The notes under the pieces were generated by a model. That model was not told where the DNA came from. It did no database searches and worked only from the letters and a program-made list of their open reading frames with translations. Of a stretch of 15,261 nucleotides of DNA, positions 1 to 7,312 are shown one piece after another. The stretch spans positions 1 through 15,261 of the forward strand of contig CALBJK010000044.1 in assembly GCA_937892695.1 (NCBI GenBank), read 5' to 3'. The position numbers and the translations under genes are program-made. The DNA is from an uncultured Prevotella sp. GTDB lineage: Bacteria > Bacteroidota > Bacteroidia > Bacteroidales > Bacteroidaceae. The stretch's first letter is position 1, and each line of letters begins with the position of its first letter.

Positions 1-377
1 TGTCTATTGCAGCTTTAAAGGCCGGTGCTGAGAGTGCTACGGCGTATGACATCGACGAATGGAGCGTGAGAAATACACGACACAACGCCGAGCTGAACGG
101 AGTGACTGATAAAATAAAGGTGATGGACGGAGACGCTTCGTTGCTTGATAATGTAAACGAGAGCTTTGACATTATCCTCGCAAACATTAACCGAAACATA
201 CTTCTTGCAGATATGGACAAATTCTGCAAGGTAATGCATAAAAGTTCTTATCTCATATTAAGTGGATTCTATGTTGAAGACATTCCGATGTTGAAGAAAA
301 AAGCAGAGAATCTCGGACTGAAAGAAGAGAAAAACAAGCACGACGGGCAATGGGCTTGTCTCATATTGAAGGCTTGA
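1..377 (+). CDS. prmA: Ribosomal protein L11 methyltransferase PrmA, C-terminal part
   Basis: This is the 3' end of a gene that begins before the window; the reading frame is open from base 3 and gives 124 residues to a TGA stop. PrmA is a cytoplasmic SAM-dependent enzyme that methylates lysines and the N-terminus of ribosomal protein L11. Visible are the second half of the SAM-binding Rossmann fold (SIAALKAGAESATAYDIDEW, with the acidic DID at the end of strand 2), the helix NTRHNAELNGV, the strand IKVMDGDA, and the catalytic-loop motif DIILANINRN. The ending HDGQWACLILKA is typical of Bacteroidetes PrmA. The N-terminal substrate-recognition domain and the glycine-rich loop lie outside the window. 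It converges with the muramidase gene, whose stop lies 12 bases away; no terminator hairpin is visible between them. Identity is firm from motif order. Confidence 0.92.
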   Translation, partial: SIAALKAGAESATAYDIDEWSVRNTRHNAELNGVTDKIKVMDGDASLLDNVNESFDIILANINRNILLADMDKFCKVMHKSSYLILSGFYVEDIPMLKKKAENLGLKEEKNKHDGQWACLILKA

Positions 378-389
378 ACAGGCTTCTTG

Positions 390-1247
390 CTACCACTCGT
401 CTTCCTGATTGCCGATGGTAAGTTTCTTCATATCATAATACGAACCGTTATAAATGTTTAGATCGACATATCCCTTAATGCCGGGAAGACGTCCTACGTC
501 AGTATGTTGCCAAAACTTCCATTGTCCTTTATATTCGACCTTACTCACGTAATAGTGGGCAATCCAATAAGGATAATCATCAAAGACAGGGGCACTTAGG
601 TATTGCTCCTTAAACTTGTAGTAAGTGTAAATAATCGGTTTGACGTGGTATTTGTCCTCGACTATGTGCAGCCACGTCAGCACGTTGCGCTGGAAGTCTT
701 CTACTGATTGTTCCTTGGGCTTGTGTTCTATATCGAGTACTGGCGGCAAGTCGCCGTCTTCGAGATGCACGTTGTTGAGAAAATAATAAGCTTGGGCACG
801 AGCCGTCGACTTGTTGCTCCAAAAATGATAGGCACCACGTATGAAGCCGTTTTCGCGGGCGTGGAAGAAATTGTCGTAAAAATTCGTGTCTATCCGGCTG
901 GAACCTTCTGTCGACTTTATCATTATGAAACGTAAAGGATAGCCACCGATCATGGCATAACGCAGTTTTTCCCAATCAATGTCACCCTGATAATGGGAGA
1001 TGTCGATGCCGTGAATCTCATAACCTTCCGGATAGTTGGCATCGCCGTACAAAGCTCTCCATCTGAATCCTGTAGGACTGACAAAGAACGAATAGAACAG
1101 CCATACATACAATATTATAATTCCTATACCTCCTGTCCACCATGCCCAATGCGGGTGTCGGCGGAAGAATTTCTTTTTCCTTGAAGGTGTGCGGCGTCTG
1201 CGTGGAGATTGGCTACGCCTTGATGTATGTCTGACCGTGTTGCTCAT
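390..1247 (-). CDS. Membrane-anchored GH25 family lysozyme (N-acetylmuramidase)
   Basis: A 285-residue protein. Glycoside hydrolase family 25 enzymes cut the MurNAc-GlcNAc bond of peptidoglycan. The N-terminus is very basic (RRSQSPRRRR, then RKKKFFRR) and is followed by one hydrophobic segment at about residues 38-56, so a type II anchor with the catalytic domain in the periplasm is likely. The GH25 signature GIDISHYQG is at 80-88, and the catalytic acidic pair lies in VLDIEH (D172 and E174). Later blocks include GAYHFW, PIIYTYY, YWIAHYY and FWQHT, all usual for the family. I chose the ATG at 1247 because the frame extends upstream only to a TTG inside a hairpin stem. The gene lies downstream of pfp on the same strand with 110 bases between, and no clear promoter of its own is seen. 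The physiological role (wall remodelling, recycling or competition) cannot be told from sequence. Confidence 0.9.
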   Translation of the reverse strand: MSNTVRHTSRRSQSPRRRRTPSRKKKFFRRHPHWAWWTGGIGIIILYVWLFYSFFVSPTGFRWRALYGDANYPEGYEIHGIDISHYQGDIDWEKLRYAMIGGYPLRFIMIKSTEGSSRIDTNFYDNFFHARENGFIRGAYHFWSNKSTARAQAYYFLNNVHLEDGDLPPVLDIEHKPKEQSVEDFQRNVLTWLHIVEDKYHVKPIIYTYYKFKEQYLSAPVFDDYPYWIAHYYVSKVEYKGQWKFWQHTDVGRLPGIKGYVDLNIYNGSYYDMKKLTIGNQEDEW

Positions 1248-1257
1248 TTTACATGAA

Positions 1258-1292
1258 AATGAGAGCAAAGCCTATTGGGCATTGCTCTCATT
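1258..1292 (-). terminator. Strong hairpin between pfp and the GH25 gene
   Basis: An 11-bp perfect inverted repeat (AATGAGAGCAA at 1258-1268, TTGCTCTCATT at 1282-1292) continues inward as GCC/GGC after one A-A mismatch, leaving a loop of about 5 bases. On the minus strand it lies 65 bases after the pfp stop and is followed by a short T run (ATTTTC). It could end pfp transcription, but it finishes only 10 bases before the GH25 start codon, so it may equally be an attenuator or a translational control element. The T run is shorter than in a textbook terminator. Confidence 0.55.
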
Positions 1293-1357
1293 GTATCGAT
1301 ATAAATATTAGTTTTCGCTATTTGTCAGGCTCATTGTGGCCTGATTATGAATGGATT

Positions 1358-2998
1358 TTAAGCTTGCTCCAAAGCGAGCGTCTTGGTAGTCTGGTCGCAC
1401 ACGTCGCTCGGTCCCCAATACTGAATCGGTCCGGGATACACGTAGCATGTGTTCTTTGCCCATTCGTCGCGTTTTGCAGCAAATGTCTTGAACGGTTTGC
1501 CGTCCAACTCGACCAGAGCCTTGCGTATTACAGGCTTCATTTCGCCATTACGCTTTTCCATGTTCATCATCATGGTGATAGGCACGCCGCCAGCTTTCCA
1601 TTCATCAGTCTTGGCAGTGGTGTTCTTTACGATGGCCATGTAGCCTGTCTTGCCGTTTGCAATGAGCTGTGCAGCACTTGCACCGAGAGCATAACAGTAG
1701 TCGGCATCGAAGTTTGAAGGAGCTGCGCATCGTCCCTCATATCCGAAGAAGTGGTGTTGAGCTGCAAACTTGCCTGTGTATTTGCCTTCTTTTGCCCATT
1801 GAGCCAGCTTGTCGCCTACCATTTCAGATATAAGTTTTTCTGTTTCGATGAGTGATACCTGTACGTTTCCGTGAGGGTCGCGGTCGAGTGAAAGCTGCCG
1901 TGCGACACCTTCAGGAAGAGTCTCGAATGTAGCCTTGTTGGCTTCGCTGAGATGTGCGAGGATGTATTCGCGCTGTGCTTCCTTGTCAAGGTCCTTGTAG
2001 TCGGCACCGTGAGCTGCAAGCAGGTCGTTAAGCTCTTGGATGAGACGGCCGATTGCAGGAATGAACTCAATAAGACCTTCCGGTATAAGAACAACACCGA
2101 AGTTATTCCCCTGACTTGCACGATAAGCAACTGTTGTGGCTATCTGTTCTACGATATCGTTAAGGGTGAGGTCTTTGGCTTGTATCTCCTCTGAGATAAG
2201 GCAGATGTTCGGCTGCGTCTGCAGTGCACATTCGAGAGCAATATGAGAAGCCGAACGACCCATCAGTTTGATGAAGTGCCAGTATTTGCGTGCAGAGTTA
2301 CAGTCTCGTTCGATATTTCCGATTACTTCGCTGTAAGTCTTAGTTGCTGTATCGAAACCGAATGATGTTTCAATCTGGTCGTTCTTCAAGTCGCCGTCGA
2401 TGGTCTTGGGACAACCGATGACCTGAACGCCGTACTTCTTAGCTGCATAATATTCTGCCAGAACACAAGCATTCGTATTAGAGTCATCGCCACCGATGAT
2501 TACTATTGCTGAAATATTGAGCTCTCGGATTATCTGGAGACCCTTTTCGAATTGGTCTTCTTTTTCCAGCTTTGTACGTCCGCTGCCAATCATGTCGAAA
2601 CCACCAGTGTTACGGTAGTCAGCAAGGAGTTCTTCTGTGATTTCAATATATTTATGGTCAACAAGTCCACCCGGACCCATGAGGAAGCCATAAAGTCTGT
2701 TTTGGGGATTGAGCTTCTTTATCTCGTCGAAGAGGCCGGAAATGACATTGTGTCCTCCAGGAGCCTGACCTCCACTCAAGATAACGCCGACATTCATAGT
2801 TTTGTTTTCAGCCTTATCGGAAGGAACAAACTCTACGAGAGGCATTCCGTATGTGTTGGGGAATAGCTTCTTGATTTCATCCTGATTGTCAACGCTTTGT
2901 GTCGGGGCGCCCTCTTTTACTTTTACTGCACCTTGAAGAGCTTTTGGCAATTTGGGCTGGTAAGCAGCCCTCTCCTTCTGCAATGCACTTTTTTCCAT
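1358..2998 (-). CDS. pfp: Pyrophosphate-dependent phosphofructokinase (diphosphate-fructose-6-phosphate 1-phosphotransferase)
   Basis: A 546-residue cytoplasmic enzyme that reversibly phosphorylates fructose 6-phosphate with pyrophosphate in glycolysis and gluconeogenesis. It belongs to the long clade (about 550 residues) shared with plant beta subunits, spirochaetes and Bacteroides. Motifs: SGGQAPGGHN at 75-84, GGDDSN at 169-174, PKTIDGDL at 197-204 and MGRSAS at 246-251. The second Asp of GGDD (Gly in ATP enzymes) and the Lys of PKTIDGD are the residues known to favour pyrophosphate over ATP, so the donor can be called with good confidence. The start is the only ATG at the N-terminal end and leads into a conserved long-clade N-terminal extension. 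A possible -7 box (TATTTTTG on the minus strand) lies 45 bases upstream. The gene diverges from the 90-residue hypothetical gene. Confidence 0.96.
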   Translation of the reverse strand: MEKSALQKERAAYQPKLPKALQGAVKVKEGAPTQSVDNQDEIKKLFPNTYGMPLVEFVPSDKAENKTMNVGVILSGGQAPGGHNVISGLFDEIKKLNPQNRLYGFLMGPGGLVDHKYIEITEELLADYRNTGGFDMIGSGRTKLEKEDQFEKGLQIIRELNISAIVIIGGDDSNTNACVLAEYYAAKKYGVQVIGCPKTIDGDLKNDQIETSFGFDTATKTYSEVIGNIERDCNSARKYWHFIKLMGRSASHIALECALQTQPNICLISEEIQAKDLTLNDIVEQIATTVAYRASQGNNFGVVLIPEGLIEFIPAIGRLIQELNDLLAAHGADYKDLDKEAQREYILAHLSEANKATFETLPEGVARQLSLDRDPHGNVQVSLIETEKLISEMVGDKLAQWAKEGKYTGKFAAQHHFFGYEGRCAAPSNFDADYCYALGASAAQLIANGKTGYMAIVKNTTAKTDEWKAGGVPITMMMNMEKRNGEMKPVIRKALVELDGKPFKTFAAKRDEWAKNTCYVYPGPIQYWGPSDVCDQTTKTLALEQA

Positions 2999-3042
2999 AA
3001 TCTTATTAACTCTTTATTAAATAAAAAATCCTTTATTGTCTG

Positions 3043-3050
3043 CAAAAATA
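3043..3050 (-). promoter_or_regulatory. Possible pfp promoter -7 box
   Basis: The minus strand reads TATTTTTG, matching the Bacteroidetes -7 consensus TAnnTTTG. It would give a start near 3037 and a leader of roughly 40 bases before the pfp ATG. No good TTG is seen at the expected -33 distance, so support is partial. The surrounding 2999-3171 interval is very A/T rich and holds nothing else recognisable on this strand. Confidence 0.4.
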
Positions 3051-3122
3051 ATCTTTTTCCTTGACATGGTGAAGGAAATGAAAAAGAAATGATTTTTTTT
3101 TCAGATTTTTCTAAATATCGTA

Positions 3123-3151
3123 TTGTATTTATCTTTTTTTCTCTATCTTTG
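3123..3151 (+). promoter_or_regulatory. Bacteroidetes-type promoter for the 90-residue hypothetical gene
   Basis: A TATCTTTG at 3144-3151 matches the -7 consensus TAnnTTTG exactly, and a TTG at 3123-3125 lies 18 bases upstream, close to the usual -33 spacing. Predicted transcription starts near 3157, giving a leader of about 15 bases before the ATG at 3172. The leader has no Shine-Dalgarno match, as is common in this phylum. Confidence 0.7.
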
Positions 3152-3171
3152 GGCTGTTAAAAACGAATATT

Positions 3172-3444
3172 ATGGCAAATAGAAGAGATTTGAAACATGC
3201 AATCAACAACATTTGCGGAGAATTGTTCGCCGAATGTGTTGCGGTTTCGCTATATGGCAAAGGCAACAAGGAAAATTCAAAGGCACTGCTTACGTCTATC
3301 TTAGTGATTAACAGTGATTACATACAGCGGGTGTCTCATCAAGAACCTGGAATGAAAGCAAAATCATTCTATAATGACTTGATTAAAAACTTCAACAAAC
3401 AGGTGGGAGAACTGTCGGATCAGATTTCCAATCTTAACTCATGA
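3172..3444 (+). CDS. Conserved hypothetical protein, 90 residues
   Basis: A short soluble protein without signal peptide or membrane segment. It starts MANRRDLKHAINNICGELFAECVAVS-, resembling small uncharacterised proteins I associate with Bacteroidales, but I know no assigned function. It appears mostly alpha-helical, with a polar and charged C-terminal half (NDLIKNFNKQVGELSDQISN) that could form a coiled coil or a helical pair. It has two cysteines (C15 and C22), too few for a convincing metal site. The gene has its own well-formed promoter immediately upstream, so it is probably expressed as the first gene of a rightward unit, with 79 bases before the acyltransferase. Translation from the ATG at 3172 is well supported by promoter spacing. 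Confidence 0.8.
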   Translation: MANRRDLKHAINNICGELFAECVAVSLYGKGNKENSKALLTSILVINSDYIQRVSHQEPGMKAKSFYNDLIKNFNKQVGELSDQISNLNS

Positions 3445-3523
3445 TTTAAAGTTGACCGTAGAACTTGATTAAAATTTTCATTCTATTACGATGATAGCGG
3501 TCAATGGTTTCTATTTATAAAAT

Positions 3524-4081
3524 ATGATAAGAAAGTTGTGCCAATGGATATTGTACACAGAAATGGGATGGACCAAGGACGTTACTGTGGCCCATCCTAA
3601 GAAGTACATTATTTGTCTTGCTCCCCACACCAGTAACTTTGATTTTTTTATTGGTCAATTATATTCTATGGCAGAAGGCTTTAGAATAAATTTTCTGATG
3701 AAGAAGGAATGGTTCTTTTGGCCTCTAGGCTTGATTTTCAGACGATTGGGGGGGATTCCCGTATACAGAAGCAAGCACACCAGCATGACTGACAGGCTTG
3801 CTGAAACGGCTTGCCTAAGTGAAGAATTTCATCTGTGCATAACACCGGAAGGAACGAGATCACTAAATCCAGAATGGAAAAAAGGCTTCTATTTCATTGC
3901 ACTCAAAGCAAAAATTCCAATTCTGCTTTACGGTGTAGACTATGAAAAGAAGCTCATAAAATGTACTGAAAGTATCATTCCTTCTGGAGATTTAGAGTCT
4001 GACATGCGAAAAGTGAAGATGTATTATAAAGATTTCAAAGGTAAAAATCCCGAGTTGTTTACTATAGGAGAACTGAAATGA
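3524..4081 (+). CDS. PlsC-like 1-acyl-glycerol-3-phosphate acyltransferase family protein
   Basis: A 185-residue member of the PlsC/LPLAT superfamily, which moves acyl groups onto glycerolipids or related acceptors at the inner face of the membrane. The catalytic HX4D motif is HTSNFD at 35-40; block II/III-like GGIPVYR is at 76-82; and the TPEGTR motif (usual FPEGTR) is at 107-112. At 185 residues it is shorter than classical PlsC (about 240), lacking much of the N-terminal membrane region, as in the compact acyltransferases common in Bacteroidetes. The acceptor (lysophosphatidate, ornithine lipid or other) cannot be assigned. Its TGA overlaps the ATG of the next gene as ATGA, so the amidase-like gene is probably translationally coupled to it. 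No strong promoter is seen in the 79 bases upstream. Confidence 0.85.
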   Translation: MIRKLCQWILYTEMGWTKDVTVAHPKKYIICLAPHTSNFDFFIGQLYSMAEGFRINFLMKKEWFFWPLGLIFRRLGGIPVYRSKHTSMTDRLAETACLSEEFHLCITPEGTRSLNPEWKKGFYFIALKAKIPILLYGVDYEKKLIKCTESIIPSGDLESDMRKVKMYYKDFKGKNPELFTIGELK

Positions 4082-6981
4082 AGAGATTCTTTCTTGCATT
4101 TATTGCAGCAGGATTATTATATGTAGCAGATGCCGATGGACAGAATCAAGGCACAACCGACAGGCTAAACTATGAAGTTAACGAGTTTCTGCGTAACTAC
4201 AGTCCTAAAGACGATTATCTGCCAGGGAAGCCGCAGGTCATATCGCTTGACATAAATGATAAGGCGAAGACTGTAAGCATTGTGGTTAATAGCGATTTCG
4301 CTGCACAGGAGTTCACAATGCGCGACGTATCAAAAATTTATCGCAAACTGTCTAAGAGTTTGTCAAAGCCATACAATAAATACAAACTAAGAATCATTAC
4401 ATGCGGCTTGTCTATTGATGAACTCACGCCTAACGCTCATACTCAGCCTAGCCCGACGAATGGCGGATGGGGAAACATTGAATATAAAGGAAATTCATGG
4501 GTAAGCAATGAATCGCGTCCGAACAAAATAACGCTTGGACTTAATGACAGGCACATTGCTTTGTGGGCTAGTCACGGAATGTTTTATGACCAAAAGATAG
4601 GAAAATGGAGATGGCAACGTCCGAACCTATTTGGAACAACAGAAGACCTGTTCACTCAAACAATAGTACTGCCTTATCTCATACCTATGCTGGAAAAGGC
4701 AGGCGGAATAGTGTTCACGCCACGTGAGCGTGACATTCAAAAAAACGAAATCATTGTAGATAATGATTACCAAGATAATAAATCCTATTACATAGAATTG
4801 GAAAGTGGGAAAAAATGGGAAAATACTGACATTAAAGGATTTACATGGCATAGCGGAACATACGCAGATGGACAGAATCCGTTTGAAGACGGAACTGCAA
4901 GAATGGTAAGAACCACATCCAAGTCTAAAAATGTGACATTGGCTTCCTATCAACCTGATTTTCCGGAAAGTGGGTCTTACGCTGTTTATGTCAGCTATCA
5001 ATCGCTACCAAATAGTGTTGAGGATGCTCAGTACATTGTTTACCACAAAGGCGAACAGACTGCTTTCCGGGTAAATCAGAAAATGGGTGGTTCAACATGG
5101 GTGTATCTCGGAAATTTTGACTTCGACAAGGGTAGTAGCATGTACAACCGTGTTGTCGTAACAAACAATTCCGGAGAGAAAGGTGTTGTTACGACGGATG
5201 CGGTAAGATTCGGAGGAGGAATGGGTAATATCAGGCGTGGTGATACGACAAGCGGAATGCCCAGATGTCTGGAGGGAGCCCGTTACAGTGCCCAGTGGTA
5301 CGGAGCGCCATACAGCATTTACAGTACAAAAAATGGTACAGACGACTATGGCGACGATATAAACGTGCGTTCTCTTATGACCAACTGGCTCGGTGGCGGA
5401 TCTGTATACATGCCGACACTGGAAGGCAAGAAGGTCCCTATTGAACTCAGTCTGGCAGTCCATAGCGATGCCGGTTACGCATCAGATACAGATTCGCTGA
5501 TAGGCTCGCTTGGAATATGTACTACATATTTCAATGACGGACGTCTGAACTCCGGAATTTCGCGCATGTTATCAAAAGATTTCGCAGATGCCCTTGTCTC
5601 CGGAATGTTAAAAGATGTCAATGCCGAGTATAAACATTGGACATCACGTGGAATTTACGACCGCAACTATTCGGAAACTCGAAACCCGGAAGTACCTTCA
5701 GCTATAATAGAGACAATGTCTCATCAGAATTTCGGCGATATGCTTAGAGGGCAAGATCCGAATTTCAAATTCACTCTTGCACGTTCTATATATAAAACCA
5801 TACTACGTTTCGTGAACCGACAACACGACAGACCATTTGTTGTACAGCCATTGACACCAAAAAATTTCCGGGCAGAAATAACAAATGGTAAAGAAATAAC
5901 ACTTTCATGGAATGCTCAAGCTGACAGACTGGAGCCGACAGCTATGCCAACCTCTTACAACGTTTTTACAGCGGTGGGTAATGGTACCTTTGATAATGGT
6001 AAGAACATAAAAGGTACATCGTATAGTTTCAAGCCGGAAGAAGGCAAATTATATCATTTCATGGTTACAGCAACAAACCGAGGCGGAGAAAGTTTTCCGA
6101 CAGAGGTTCTTTCGGCTTATATTGCTCCAGAAGCGACTAAGACTGTGCTTGTTGTAAATGGATTTCATCGTTTATCTTCCCCTGCAGTAATCGATGATCC
6201 CAATAGACAAGGTTTTGACATGAATGCAGATATGGGTGTGCCTTATCGCATAATGAACGGTTGGAACGGTCGTCAACTTTGTTTTTCAAAAGACAAAATC
6301 GGAATTGAAGGTCCTGATGGATTAGGCTTTTGCGGTGATGAAATGGCGGGAAAATACATTTGTGGCAATACGTTTGATTATGTTCCACAACATGCAGATG
6401 CAATAGCAAGCACAAACAAATATAATGTTACAAGTTGCTCTTCAGATGCCGTTGAAAACGGTAATGTAAACATGTCTGCATTTGACTGCGTTGACCTGAT
6501 ACTTGGATTAGAAAAAGATGATGGCCATTCGTTGCGCTTTTATAAAACTTTCACCCCGAGTATGCAAAACGCCATAACGCAATATGTAAATGGAGGCGGA
6601 AGCATCATGGTAAGCGGCTCTTATGTCGGTTCTGATATGCTTACGGAAAAAGAGAAGGATTTTGTTTCGCAGACATTTAAATTTGATAATTCGGGAACAA
6701 ATACAGATTCGTCCGAAAACGAGATAGATGGACTTGGCATTAAATTTAACATCATTCGTGATTTCAATGAAAAACATTATGCCGCGCAATCAGTAGACGT
6801 TCTTGATGCACAGTCACCCGCCTACTGCGCAATGCGATATGAAGATGGAAGAAGCGCAGCAGTAGCGTACGATGGCAATGATTATAAATGCATTACGATA
6901 GGATTTCCGTTCGAATGTATAAATAATTCTGGACAGAGACGTTCTATAATGAGTGGTATGCTCAGATTTCTAATGAAATAA
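4078..6981 (+). CDS. Secreted N-acetylmuramoyl-L-alanine amidase-like protein with nested golvesin and FN3 domains (often annotated xanthan lyase)
   Basis: A 967-residue exported protein with a signal peptide at about 1-21. An Amidase_3-like zinc hydrolase appears in two pieces: the first has SHG with H166, then TTEDLF with E189 and an LEKAGG-PRERD strand near 206-219; the second has LAVHSDAGY with H462 and AIIETMSHQNFGDM with E545. These fit the usual His, Glu, His ligands and catalytic Glu. Between the pieces, at about 228-380, is a golvesin-type beta domain (YYIELESGKKW to TTDAVRFGGG). A fibronectin type III domain follows at about 590-684 (PKNFRAEITNGKEITLSWNA). The last 280 residues form an alpha/beta domain beginning KTVLVVNGFHR, seen in Bacteroidetes xanthan-lyase-like proteins. 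Likely a periplasmic or surface peptidoglycan amidase; the polysaccharide-lyase name is weakly based. It is coupled by ATGA to the acyltransferase gene. Confidence 0.82.
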   Translation: MKRFFLAFIAAGLLYVADADGQNQGTTDRLNYEVNEFLRNYSPKDDYLPGKPQVISLDINDKAKTVSIVVNSDFAAQEFTMRDVSKIYRKLSKSLSKPYNKYKLRIITCGLSIDELTPNAHTQPSPTNGGWGNIEYKGNSWVSNESRPNKITLGLNDRHIALWASHGMFYDQKIGKWRWQRPNLFGTTEDLFTQTIVLPYLIPMLEKAGGIVFTPRERDIQKNEIIVDNDYQDNKSYYIELESGKKWENTDIKGFTWHSGTYADGQNPFEDGTARMVRTTSKSKNVTLASYQPDFPESGSYAVYVSYQSLPNSVEDAQYIVYHKGEQTAFRVNQKMGGSTWVYLGNFDFDKGSSMYNRVVVTNNSGEKGVVTTDAVRFGGGMGNIRRGDTTSGMPRCLEGARYSAQWYGAPYSIYSTKNGTDDYGDDINVRSLMTNWLGGGSVYMPTLEGKKVPIELSLAVHSDAGYASDTDSLIGSLGICTTYFNDGRLNSGISRMLSKDFADALVSGMLKDVNAEYKHWTSRGIYDRNYSETRNPEVPSAIIETMSHQNFGDMLRGQDPNFKFTLARSIYKTILRFVNRQHDRPFVVQPLTPKNFRAEITNGKEITLSWNAQADRLEPTAMPTSYNVFTAVGNGTFDNGKNIKGTSYSFKPEEGKLYHFMVTATNRGGESFPTEVLSAYIAPEATKTVLVVNGFHRLSSPAVIDDPNRQGFDMNADMGVPYRIMNGWNGRQLCFSKDKIGIEGPDGLGFCGDEMAGKYICGNTFDYVPQHADAIASTNKYNVTSCSSDAVENGNVNMSAFDCVDLILGLEKDDGHSLRFYKTFTPSMQNAITQYVNGGGSIMVSGSYVGSDMLTEKEKDFVSQTFKFDNSGTNTDSSENEIDGLGIKFNIIRDFNEKHYAAQSVDVLDAQSPAYCAMRYEDGRSAAVAYDGNDYKCITIGFPFECINNSGQRRSIMSGMLRFLMK

Positions 6982-7000
6982 TAACTAAAAATAAAATATT

Positions 7001-7312
7001 ATGCATAAAATTCAAGCAAATTTATCAGGAACTAGGAGTATTGAAGTTAGTGATGCACACCTAGAAACAATAAAACATTATTCGCTTTTAGATAATCTCG
7101 TTGACAGCAATGGCATCATAGACGAAGGGGTGCTTGACAAGCTCAAGCTCAACATTCGCTCGCTTCTCGAAGGTACAGGAAATGCAGACAAACAGCTGCT
7201 TGACCTGTGTCTTGATGTGATTTACAATAACAATATGAAGGCTTACGGTCTGCGTGAGCTTGTCGCTCTTTATGCAGATTGGTTGAAAAAAAGAAAGCAG
7301 CTGGCAGAATGA
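7001..7312 (+). CDS. Hypothetical protein, 103 residues, translationally coupled to ygiQ
   Basis: I do not recognise this protein. It begins 19 bases after the amidase-like gene in an A/T-rich spacer, and its TGA overlaps the YgiQ ATG as ATGA. It has no signal peptide or membrane span and looks mainly helical: a short polar N-terminus (MHKIQANLSGTRSIEVSD), then helices around HLETIKHYSLLDNLVD, DKLKLNIRSLLEG and KQLLDLCLDVIYN, and a basic end (ADWLKKRKQLAE). Coding character is supported by its tight fit between two real genes in one direction and by normal amino acid composition. The coupling suggests it is made in fixed ratio with YgiQ, but a functional link is an inference. Confidence 0.72.
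   Translation: MHKIQANLSGTRSIEVSDAHLETIKHYSLLDNLVDSNGIIDEGVLDKLKLNIRSLLEGTGNADKQLLDLCLDVIYNNNMKAYGLRELVALYADWLKKRKQLAE

Noticed and set aside
1325..1344. TCAGGC/GCCTGA hairpin just after the pfp stop as a terminator
   Set aside because: The stem is only 6 bp with an 8-base loop and no T run follows; the larger hairpin at 1258-1292 is the better candidate.
1253..1717. A 154-codon rightward open frame antisense to pfp
   Set aside because: It is a shadow of the pfp reading frame; composition is unlike a real protein and no promoter or conserved motif is seen.
3452..3504. TTGACCG/CGGTCAA inverted repeat between the 90-residue gene and the acyltransferase gene
   Set aside because: Seven-base arms with a 39-base loop and no T run could arise by chance; no operator or terminator role can be supported.
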